Source of the DNA: Apostichopus japonicus
Taxonomy: Eukaryota > Echinodermata > Holothuroidea > Aspidochirotida > Stichopodidae
Assembly (NCBI RefSeq): GCF_037975245.1
Contig: NC_092583.1
Location: 8,765,764 to 8,829,763, forward strand
Length of the DNA stretch: 64,000 nucleotides
Direction: 5' to 3'
Notes under the pieces: model-generated
The model's input: only the letters and a program-made list of their open reading frames with translations
Told to the model about the DNA's origin: nothing
Databases searched by the model: none
Position numbers and translations under genes: made by a program
Shown here: positions 11,601 to 23,600 of the stretch, in pieces
Layout of the letters: every line of letters starts with the position of its first letter
Position numbering within the stretch: position 1 is the first letter of the stretch

Positions 11601-14600
11601 GGTCCTCAGCTTTTTAGCCCATCAGCCAAGAGGCAGTCCAGTTTTCGTACATTCAGCTTCAAACCAAAGACTGCCGCCAAATTTGTGTCTAGGAATAACT
11701 TGCCTCAGAAGACACTACAGGGGTTTGTGGCAGTTCATATATTACACTTGTTTTTCATTCTGCCCTTTCCTTCTCTGTTCCCCTTTATATATCAGGGATG
11801 TGCCCACGCTGGGCGGCACTGGGCGTCCCCGCCCAGCACTAAAAATTACCGCCCAGCACTTTCTTAAAAATCGTGGATCCCACCCAGCACTATTTTCATC
11901 TAAAATCCTGACATTCCTAACATTATATTCAACATAAATTGGGCCTTGACTATGCCAAAATCATACAGGCTAATAATGCATCAGTTAAGCATGCGAGAAA
12001 CATTACTTACTGCTCTCAATTGGTCCCTTGTAAAATCTCTTTGAAACAAACTAATAACTTTTACCAGGTAAGTGATATATTTCACTAAAAAAAAATTAAA
12101 AAATGTAAATTGTTAGCAAAACTAGTCCTTGTGTATGTGCTTAAAAAACTACACAAGTGCCAGCATTTGGCATCTGAGCACCTTCAAAAATTTCTCTAAG
12201 GGGAGGGGGACACCCCCTCCCCCTTAGACCCCTCCCCCAGGACGGCGATCAGTATACCCGACACTCAGGAAATCCTTGGCACATCCTTGATATATGTTAA
12301 CCTTTTGAAAGATAATTTCCTTTAAGTTTGCCTTGAAATATACTATGCAAGGTCAGAAAGAAAACTCCTGACCGAGCCGTGCAAGGCACGGCTCCTGCAG
12401 GTTTCTTAGAAATTTTTATTGAAAAAATCAGGTCTATATTAATCTCTGGATTACTCCTTTAAGGCTAATTCAATGATGACATCATCTCCCCACAGTACAG
12501 GCCTCAATCTTAATGTTAATCCATTGTTTTTGTAAGTTTTAATGACTCGTTAGAAATGTCCTAATTACCTCATATGAATAACAGATCACCCTTTGATGTC
12601 ATCCATCACCATGTCTCCCTGATAAATTAGTAGTGCATGGTTAATATGTTATTTGACACCATAAAAGTTCATATTCTTCCCTTTGGTGAGTGTGTTAGAC
12701 TAAGCTGTCCAGTCACTTCAATCGATGAGCTTCAGATGTTTCAGGTGTAATTCCTCAAAAGCTAAAAATGCTATAGAAATTGCTGTGATTCTTAGAGGTC
12801 AACATACATATCAAAATAATATGTTTTGCCTAAGTCACCTAAGCACCTGTAGGTGCTAAGATCATCCTTTAAGTTAATTGCAAAAAAAAAGGCAAGGTTA
12901 GATAGTATTAAATCTCAAATGGCCATAATTACAATCAATCAATCAATTACTGGTAATTATGCAACAAAGCCTGATGTAACATGTGGCAACACACAATATG
13001 GTTACTATGGCAATATGAAAAGGACCACTATAGGTTCACATCATGTCATTGTCTTAAGAAGTGGAAAGTTTTGAGTGCTTGTCATCCTTCTCAAACTATT
13101 TTCATTTTACTTTGAAAATATGATATATGTATGGGCGACTTCTCAAAGTTTATGATGTCATAATATCTTCCTTAATTGCAGACTATCGTCCACTGTTTTA
13201 TAAACTACAACAACGCCACCGTAAAAGATTAGTTGCATTTTTTGAGGTAGATTGCTCTCCCATTCAAAGCGCTGGACCTTTTATTCTAGTCACCGCATCC
13301 AATCCTATTTTCAGCCAAAAGTGCACCCGCTTAGCTAGGTGGGTTGTGTATCTTTTGAAAAGGCAAAAGTAGTTTCATGTGTTGAAAGGGAACAAGAATT
13401 GAAAGTGTGTGCACTGAAAGGGATTCTTATTTTTGTGAAGATTAAAAGAAATCAAGAACCAATGAGAACTAATAACTAATGAATTCACATTGAAGTCAAG
13501 CAAATATGATGAAAAGGAAACCTTGTTATTGATTAATTAAGTTAAGTCATGAATATGTAAGAGAGTTAGAACTAAGAGTTAGAACTAAGACTTTAAACTA
13601 AGAACAGATGAGACATAATTACTGATGAAAAAACTAACGATGAAAATAAGAGGAAATAAGAGGATGAAAATTGATTAATAATTAATAAGGTTAGGTCATA
13701 AAGATTGCCTAAATTTAGCAATTTACATTTAGCCCCATTAAACAGTAGGATGAGAAACTAGAAATACATAGACTGAAAAAGCTGTTACTGTTTTAGTCCA
13801 AACTGTTTAGTCCAAAAAGAAAACGAAAAGAAAGTTTTGGGTATCGTGTAAAGGCTTAAAGGTTTAATGTTTTTTTAAGTATTTTGTAAGCTTATGATTA
13901 AACATGAGCATGTCCGTTTGATATAAATTTAGAATAACAGGTATAATCATGTTAAATATTCTCTCAAAAAGCAAAAAGCAATATTTATTCAGAGTTAAAA
14001 TAACAAAGTGATAGAGTTCGTTTTGCTTTTAGCTCTCCATTTTTCTTGTGAACATTTCTGTCACACTAGAATCAAACAGAAAGGACTGATATTAAATTTA
14101 GATATGTGTCCATTCTTAGGCATAAACCACATACAGGAAATAATTTTTAACACTTAGCTTGCAATATTATGGTGTGAGATTATAAAAAAAATTAAATATT
14201 AAGATTCAGAATAGAAACTCTGTGATTTGTCGTTTGATTCCTACATCCTGTTGGTCAAGTTGAGTGGCATTTTTTACTCACTAGAAAAGCTTGAACTTCC
14301 CTGTGCTTGAATTGTTGGTGAACTTATAGAAGTTTTCTACAAAACTTGATTACAAAGATTTGAGTTTGTTAAGTAAGTGTCGTATTGAATGTACACTGGC
14401 ACTGCTGCATAGAAGCTGTCAGAATACTGGCCCTTTTAACATGAATTATTGCTATGATCATGCCAAGAGCAGGAATTTCCAAAATCGTGAGAAAAGCCGA
14501 GTCAAAGAAATCATGACACCAATTTGATGCGTTTGCATCATACATAACATTGGGCTACTCGCGGACAGGGATAAAGGGATAGTTCATCAGTCAAAATGGC

Positions 14601-17600
14601 TGGATCACAAGTCTAGCATCAGAAAGCTAATCTCTAAGTTTTTGGTGGCATAGATGTGTCCTGCCTATCTACAGGGGCACCGTAAGCCACATTTGAGCCT
14701 TGGGACAAGGATGTCCCATTTTTGATGTGTTCACTTTCCCTCAATTATATGATGGAAAAGAGAATACTTTCCTCTTTATCCTTAATTTCCACACACCCCC
14801 TAGTTCATCTGGCCCCCTGGCCACCCTCTCCCTTTGTCCCCTTGTCAGTTCTGCCCATGTGAATAATATTGTGTAGCTTTTCAAGATAAGAACACATTGT
14901 CTCTTGCTTTTTACAAGAGCATGTTAGTTCCGAATAAAGGTTGTTTTTATGTATGTGATGCATTAATTTGACTTTTCCTCTCATTGACAGATTTTCCAAT
15001 CTGGGTAATACCTGTTACATGAATGCTATCCTCCAATCACTTTATGGATTAGAGTCCCTCAGGAATGAACTGGTACATTCAGAAGCATCGCAGAACTTCC
15101 AGCCAGAGTCTCTGTCATAGTAAGGGTATTTCTGAGTATTTCTCTCTGAGTATTTTTCTGAGAGCGTGGTGGCAAATTGGCTAAGGCGTCAGACTCGTGA
15201 TCCAAGGATTGCTGGCTCGATTCCTGCCTAGTTCATTACGTTGTGTCCTTGGGCAAGATGCTTTATCTCACTTGCCTCTCTCCACTCTGGGGTTAAATGG
15301 GTACCTGTGAGGTAACTTGTCATTGGGCGCAGTATATAACTGCTGCCGACTGGAGGGATTGTCTCTGGGACAGGCTATCATTGACCAGGGGTAATAACCG
15401 TAATATAATGTCTGAAAAGCGCTTTGAGACCTATCACTGGTATAAAGAGCTATATAAAAAGCAATTATATTATTATAATTCTCTCCTTTGGTTCTAGACA
15501 GGTTGTTGCCACATTGAACTAGCAACCGTTTTTTTATTCAGACTATTTGGACAAACAATGTGTTTATTGTAAAACCGATGTCCATTCTAACCTGCCAAAA
15601 TTCTGATATTTTTTTTCATTTATTGCAATCCTCAGATATAGACCTCACCGCATCTTATTAGAGTAGCGTTGTAACTCCATTAATCATATAAAACAGTAGC
15701 ATTGAGGATCTGCCCCCTTGATTGATCCACCTCAGATCATGCTTAAAGGTTAAAGGTTAAAGTTGACAAAAACAGAAAAATAAATATACAACAAAAAATA
15801 ATCAAATACTGATATATAAATGTAAGCTATGTTGATGGTACCCATTTTGTTCTTATAGTTCTGCAATGGTCTACAATATCATAAAGTTAAAATCCCATTA
15901 ATGTATGTATATCTCTTTTTGAATGGCCAGATACCATACATTCAAAGAGTTATCCTATAGAAATAATGACATGCACAGTTACCATATAGACATGCCAATT
16001 AAATCTATTGTTATCCTTGTACAAGTTTTGTTTTAACAACAATAATAACAATAACAACAACTACAATAATAATAACTATATATTTGACTTGACTTTCAGC
16101 ATTTCATCACCTGGACACCTTATCATTACAGTATTAGTCACATGCAAAGTGCATATTGTGAAAAAGCTTAACTTTTTATGTCATTTTTGGAAATGACTCA
16201 TGAGTAATCCAGTTTGATGTTTAGGGACTCTAGTATCAGGTAATGTAAATAAATTGATAACCAGCCATTGAATACTTTCCTTTATCTTTCAAATAACTTT
16301 TTGTCGTCTGTCTCTTTTGAATACCACAGTGCCATCAAGGTATTATTTATTGCCAAGCTGCAGAATAAACCTAGAGATGTAATTAGTAAGTTACTGCTCA
16401 GGGTCAAAGACGCCATTTCCAAATCAGCCACAAGGTTTTCAGGATATCTTCAACACGTAAGTTTTTACCTGGCTTTGATCTCTGCAATCTGTAGTACTTA
16501 TGCATGAATGCATAAATGGCCATGTCTTTAAATGTTTCATGATAGCTTGCTGACAATCTCGCTTTTCTAGTTTTCATTCCTTGCGGAATGGAAAAGGAAC
16601 CTATGCAATGTGTGTGTGTATGGTTTTATGCGTCTGTGTGTGTGTGATAACTTTACATGTAGACACTAGCTGAAAATGCACTTGTTTGTTTTTACCTTCA
16701 TATGTGGTATCAACTTTGGCGAGTAGAAGAACCCTATCGTGTCTTGTGCAGGTCAAAGGTCATTTCAGTCTGAAAACCTTCGAAATAAGATAATTTCACA
16801 CTTGGCATATGGATCCATCTTAGTGACCTCAAATTTTTAGTAGTGATCAGTTACCATTTGAGGTCAGTAGGAGTCACGGACTGAAAACCTTGTAAAAGTA
16901 TGAGCTACCAAGCTCTAAGTTGGTGGCGATCAGTGTTTATATAACCATTTTGCTTGGAATGCCAGTCAGAAGCTAAAGTAACATACATACTCCATAACCA
17001 GGGATCACCTCACCTTACTACAAGAGCAATTTTCTCCTAATCTTTAATCGTTGGATAGCTCACCTTTGTAGAGCCTGTGCTTTGCATTCCTAAAGTCACT
17101 GGTTCAAGTCACTAGGCCAAATTTTTGCTCTTTAAAAATGACTTTAAACCCAAAAAAATTATCAGTCAGTCTTTTCTTCATGTAACTTCCTTGTTTAGAG
17201 GTCTTTCATGTTGGAGAAATGAGACAGTCCTGTAAACAATTAACCCTGTTTCAAGTCTGTGTACATGTAACAACTTGACTGCAATTGTCTAACTACATTG
17301 TTGCTAACCTGGCTTAAATTGTCTTCTTCTTCTTTTATTTTTTTTTCATGAAAGGATGCCCAAGAGTTTCTCTGTCAATGTATGGATCAGCTCAATGAAG
17401 ATACCCAGAAACTGAACAAGTTCCTCTCTGAGGGGATGGGTAACAAGCCCTTGCCGAGACAACTGAAGCTATCCTCCCCCACGTCGGACAATGTAGAGTT
17501 CACGGTCGTCCACACGATTCGTTGTCTGGAGTGCGGAGAGTCTATCACTAAGGAGGAAATGTTTCACGATCTTTCTCTTGACATGCCTAAACCGAGGTAT

Positions 17601-20600
17601 TAATAACACAAGGAATAATACCTAAAGTGCTTCTTAGGTTAAACTTGATATGTTTTCAAGGTTACCTACGGTTTCCTTTTAAAGGCATTGAAGACTCGCC
17701 CCAAACCACGTGCGGCCATCTGAAAAAGTTAACTTTCCGTTGCTTTCAAGTGAAGTTTTTTATGTGTCCCTTCAAAATGCAGACAGTAATGAAACGTGAT
17801 ACCTTGTTATCTTTAGCTGGACCTGAGATATCCATCGCTCTATCGTTTGTACACTGTGCTGTGGGTATTGATCGCAGCTGTATGTACTGACTGTACACTA
17901 GTGTCTAATTACCGACGGTAGCAAGCTGTGTGTGTGTATTTTCTGGGATCGATGATGGTGTCTAATACTTCTGTTACACCTCATTCGAAACTAGGTCAGA
18001 TTACCAGCATTAGACGTTTCTTTTTGCGCGAGTCTTCACACCCTTTAAGTGACCATGAATTTCTCCGAGGTTAAAATAGAATAACCTTGAATTTCCTATA
18101 AATGTTCTTTTGTTTCCCCCCTCCATTTATTCACCATTAATTATAAATCTTTCTCTGTTTGTTTTTCTGATACTGTTAATTGTAACATGATAACAAGTGT
18201 CATTGTATTACTACAAATGTTAACTTGGGGTTTGTATCTATAAAATAATGAAAGATGGGTACTGAGTAAATTAAAATGGTAAAGGCTTAGTAAAACAGCT
18301 TTATAAAGATAATTCAAGTATAAAATGAATGAAAAGTTGGTGGAACAATTTTCAATAAATGACTCTCTATCAGATGTGAAGTTACCTAGGATTACTTTGC
18401 ATTTATTTAGAACTACCGTAATGTTGCCTAAAAAGACTCAAGTTACCAAACATGACTATTAATTCCAATGCCCTTTCAAGTTACCTAGAAGGACTATAAA
18501 GGTACCAAACATGGTTTTGAAATTATCTAAAATTGTTTTGCACTGTTTGCAGTTTGGTATATTCATTCCAATGCCCTTTCAAAGTTACCAAGAAGAACTA
18601 TTAAGATACCTAATGTGGTTTAAAGTTACTTAAAATATGGACTTTCCAGTTACTAAGAATTGCTTTTGAAGATACCTAGGTTAACTCTGAAAACTTTGAA
18701 ATAACCTGGAAGTTATGAACTTACCTTGCATTTTTTTTCTTATGAAACAAAGTTTTCCTTAAAAGGTGTATTGTTTTATTTTCATTTCATTTCTATGTCT
18801 TTAAGTAAAATGTATACAAGGTATGGCATGCTATATCAGTAACCCAAGATAAGATCTATTTACACATGTTCTTTATTTTACAAGTATATAATGCAGATGT
18901 GAAAGTAATAATTTTTTACAATATTGTCATTTTTTTTATACAGTGCTTTTTATCCGTCCACCATTCAAGTCGCTCTGGATAAATTCTTTGAATCTGAAGA
19001 TATCAGCTATTCTTGCGAGAAATGTAAAGGCAAACAGGCAAGACTGTCGCACAAGTTCTCAAAGTTGTCTAGGTATATCTGACATCTTTTTTTTTTTTCC
19101 TTCTAGATTTAAAAATAATTTGGTTTTCATATTGTTATGAACTTTGAGATGGGGGATGGAGGGGGGGGTGGGGGATTACTGTCAGTCAGAAACCACAGTA
19201 CAGTACACACTGTGTAAAAAGGGGACACACTCCAAGTTTATTTACTATAACCCAGAAAGGTACAGGGCAAAGGTATCTTGAGAGAGAGTCTGCTTTTTTT
19301 TCTATATGTGAGTGACTGGTCTAAGTTATAACAAAATTGAAACGAACAGAGAATTTTTTAGCCAGAGTTACTTAAACCCTGTTAGTCAGGCTATTAACAG
19401 TCTATTTGAATTAAGGAATATTCATACCACAACATTTCTTTGTTTTGTTGGTACCGGTCTTTTGTTGTTGCCGGATTTTTAAATATATGCAGTGAATGAG
19501 GTTGTTTTAATTAACCCATGACGTGTTTCATTATTATCCCTAAACTGTCAACGGAATCCATTTATTTAACAGTGTATAAATAACAACAAATATGAATGCA
19601 CTTTATTTCTTTTGTGTTTTATATTTTAGGTATATCATCCTGAATTTGAAGCGGTACATGTACAGACTTGACTCTAGCCAGAATGGCAAGGTCCAGAAGG
19701 AAATAGAAATACCCAGATACTTGACCCTCAGTAGGCACTGTATGGCTGCAGTCGAAAAGCCATGGTAAGTCCCCTTCTTAATGAATGTACTACTCGTTAC
19801 CATGACGTAGAGAAAGGTAACACCGACATAAAAAATTGATTGGTAAAAGAAGAAACATGTAAATATAAATTTATTAATATTGCAGTGATAATTTTTTTTG
19901 CAATGTCGACAAGTTGAAGATGACATTTGAAGTTTGAAGTTTTATACCGAGAATGAACTTTAAATGGCCCTTGGAGGAGGGGAGAGGCGGGGTGAGGGGA
20001 GGGGTTGAGGGGTGGAGATGAGGTTTGCAATAGAAGGTGGGTCAATAGGGTCGTCTGATATGAAATTCTGTTAACCCATCACCAAATAATGTGTCACATC
20101 AAAATTACCATCACAAGTAAAATCAAATGGATCGGGTGGGGTTGTCAGCTCAGCAAGCTACTTGGCGTGTTACTTTACGAGTCGGGCTGCTAAAGTTGTT
20201 ATTGAGGTGTGGTTTGTTGAGCAGCTCCTCTTAAGAAATAATAATAATCATAATAATAATAGATTCTTATATAGCGCAATTTACCTAAGGCGGTCTCAAT
20301 GCGCTTTACAAGTAACAAAAACAAGAAAAGGTATTAATCAAAATAAGAAGAAAATAAATGCCAATGTAGACAGTTAAAAACTTGACATACAAGTCTCTGC
20401 TTCCCTGCCTTTGCTTGTCATATCATGCTATCAGTTATAAAGCATTGTTTTAATACCAGTGGTGTTTGGAATTTCTTCATAATTGTACAAGCTAGAATAC
20501 TGGTAAGAGCTTCCCTTGTGTGCTTATCAAGGACGTAAATAACTCATACATTATGTCCCATGTGAATTCATTGTTCTTTCTTCTTTTCTTTTTTATCTAG

Positions 20601-23600
20601 TAATGGTGAAGCAACTCCCACAGATGAGATGGCCATGCTTCTCACTTCATCCCCTAGGAGGAAGCTCTCTTTCGATGCTGGGTAAGTACAACCCATATTA
20701 GATTGACGTGTTGCTAAAATTGGACGTTATGACATCTTATTGCAGGTGATTTCTTGCTGTAGCAAGTGATCTTTAGCTCTCTCTCCAAATGTCCCTCCCA
20801 TTGAGATCTGTGCAGGAAGTTTCCTCTATTTCTAAGAAACTGGAAAAGCTGTTCTTGCTCTAGTCATACCAAGCAAAGCAAAGCTGGTCGAGTTCTGTTT
20901 GCAAAACTGCAGACGACATTTTCACTTTGTCCGTCCACTGTTTATCTCTTACCTCTCCTCTTCTCCTGTTGCTTTCTTCTCTCCATCCCTTGTCTACTAA
21001 TCCCCTTACAACTATCTCTTTGTGTTCACCATGCTCATTAACCTGTCTGTATTCTGTGCATGTTTTTGTCCCTTCTGTTACTTGTCATTTAGCCTCTGAA
21101 GAAGATCCTGCTAGGATCAAAACGTCAGGCCAACTTACTTTTACACAAATGTTAAGATTTCACGATATTGAATGTTTTTGGCAACGAAATGACGAAGCTA
21201 TTTTATTTACATGACACAGAGACGGGGGAGAGAGAAGAGATAAACACGTCAAGAGACAGAGGTTGGATATGGACCAGAAAGATGCCCTCGATGAGAACGA
21301 TCAGGTGGTGTTAATATCGGAAGCAGATTCAGAAGAAGAGGTAAGAAAAAAACGTGTTTCATTCCACAGATAAAATACTTCAGCCGAGTTGAGAATTACT
21401 ATAAAACTAATCAGTGCCAGACTCATAGTGAGTCCTTACTGGTACTTTGTACTAGCAGGGATGTGCCCACGCTGGGCGGCCCCGCCCAGCACTAAAAATT
21501 ACCGCCCAGCACTGTCTTAAAATCGTGAATCCCACCCAGCACTATTTTCATCTAAAATCCTGACATTCCTGACAATATATTCAACATAAATTGGGCCTAG
21601 CGTATGCCAAAATCATACATATAATGCATCAGTTACGCATGCGAGAAACATTATTTACGGCCCGCAAACGGTCCCTTGTAAAATCTCTTTGAAACAAACT
21701 GATTACTTTTACCAGGTATGTAATATATTTCACTAAAAAAAAAAAAAAAATTGTTAGCAAAACTAGTACTTGTGTATACATGTGCTTAAAAAGCTACACA
21801 AGCACCAGCATTTGACATCTGAGCACCTTCAAAAATCGAAAATCCCCTTAGACCCCTCACCCAGGATGGCGATCAGTATACCTGGCACTCAGGAAATCCT
21901 GGGCACATCCCTGTACTTCTGACATAGTCACAGGTACTCCAGCTTTCCCTCATGAATGTTTACATCGTATTCTGGACATATTGAATATTACTGTGGGAAG
22001 GAGTGCAAGATAAATGTACTTATGCTCATGCTTAGAGCCTTGTACTGGTACTAGTACTCACACCAAGGGGAATTCTGCAGGTACTACTTGTCCAATAGAT
22101 AATAATATACAAATAATGAATGGTTATGAGAGCAATAGTGCAAATATTTCATGAGTTGAAAGATGGAATGTTCCATTCAACGAGGCGCAGCAGAGTTGAA
22201 TGGAACAAATTACATCTTTCAACGAATGAAATATTTGCACTATTGCACGAATGGAAACCATTCATTATTTGTTTTATACAACATATTATATTAAGATGGG
22301 TAAAAGGCATTCATGCAACAGGTTGTTTTGAACAGACAGGTTTCTCTGCTCTCTTACCATTGAAAAAAGTACTACCCAAAAAATATAACCCATGGTTCTA
22401 TTTCATAGAGTGGAATAGAGCGGATTTTGCATGCAATCAACGAGCAATTGACCAGTCAAATGACCAGAATACAATTAGGTGTTATATAATAGTAAATATT
22501 AAGCTGGAAGTAAAAACATTCGATTGCTTCAATTTTACTCTCCTATTTTTGTGACAGAAGGCAGCCGACAGAGACGTAAGAGCAATGACTGAAGATGAAC
22601 AGCTTGCGTACGTTTTGAAGTTGAGCCAATCAGAGATTAAGAGGAAGAAGGGTAAAACCCCCTTGGACTTGAGCCCCACGGTTACTATGGCTACACAGAC
22701 CGAAACCAGTTTTAGAGGAAAGGTTAACTCTAGTTTTAGTGAAGAAAAAAGCCCAACAAAAGTACACAAAGAAAAGAACCCTGATAAATGTCAAATTGTC
22801 CCGGACGGAAACATTGCCATATCCGAGCCATCGGATATGGCGGACGGTTATCAAACTACGGGGAGTCTTCAGACTCCCGTTAAGGTTTCCATGGGGATGC
22901 AGTCCGATGGAGAGGGGGCTTCTCTGGAGGGCGCAGAAGCGGTAGAAATCACTGAAATTGAATCAGATAGTTCGATAACTCCTGACGCGGCAGCCGAAGA
23001 GAAAGAAGAAAGTCTTAAGAGCGGTGAAAATTTGTCAAATCCTGCGAAAGCCAACAAAGAAGAGGATGTCTTCTCTCTGCCTGATTCTAACCTGAGTCGG
23101 GAGCAGCTGCGAGCTCAAGAAGATGAGGAACTCAGGAAAGCCACAGAGCTTAGCTTACTCGGTAAAATTCATCCCTAATTGTCTTTTTTTGTTCCAAAGT
23201 TTGACACGATTGAAAAGAAGATTAATGTTGCTATTCAAAGGCAGAGATTAAATTGATTTACTCAGGAATACAAGTCCACTCACTGAAACTGTCACTCTCG
23301 ACTGGTAGCAAAGAACTTTATTAACGATTGCCACTGCGCTTCTCAGGGTCTGCCAATAATTTGGAGAGGTGGGTGGTGGTCCAGTTGATAATATTATAAT
23401 GATTATTGTTTTTTATTTTCTTCCTCTTTTGGAGGGGAGGGGTTGGATATCACAAGTGACAGCATTATTTGCGTGGGGGGAATGAATTTGCCAAAGGTTT
23501 GGTAGATATAGTAAGCTATCATTTGCAGTTTAAAATAAGTTCATCGGTATAGGACATAAAAATATAGTAGTTTGTAATAGTTTAAAAATCTAGTGTTATT

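Noticed and set aside
21050-21150. CCTCTGAAGAAGATCCTGCT...AAAACGTCAGGCC as a retroelement tail
   Set aside because: It resembles a tail text I associate with invertebrate retroelements, but with no ends, duplication or coding part visible I could not support a call.
22120-22554. 144-codon frame in USP37-like intron 14
   Set aside because: It runs through the long hairpin and continues to the exon 15 acceptor; its first part is palindrome-encoded and it is not coding.
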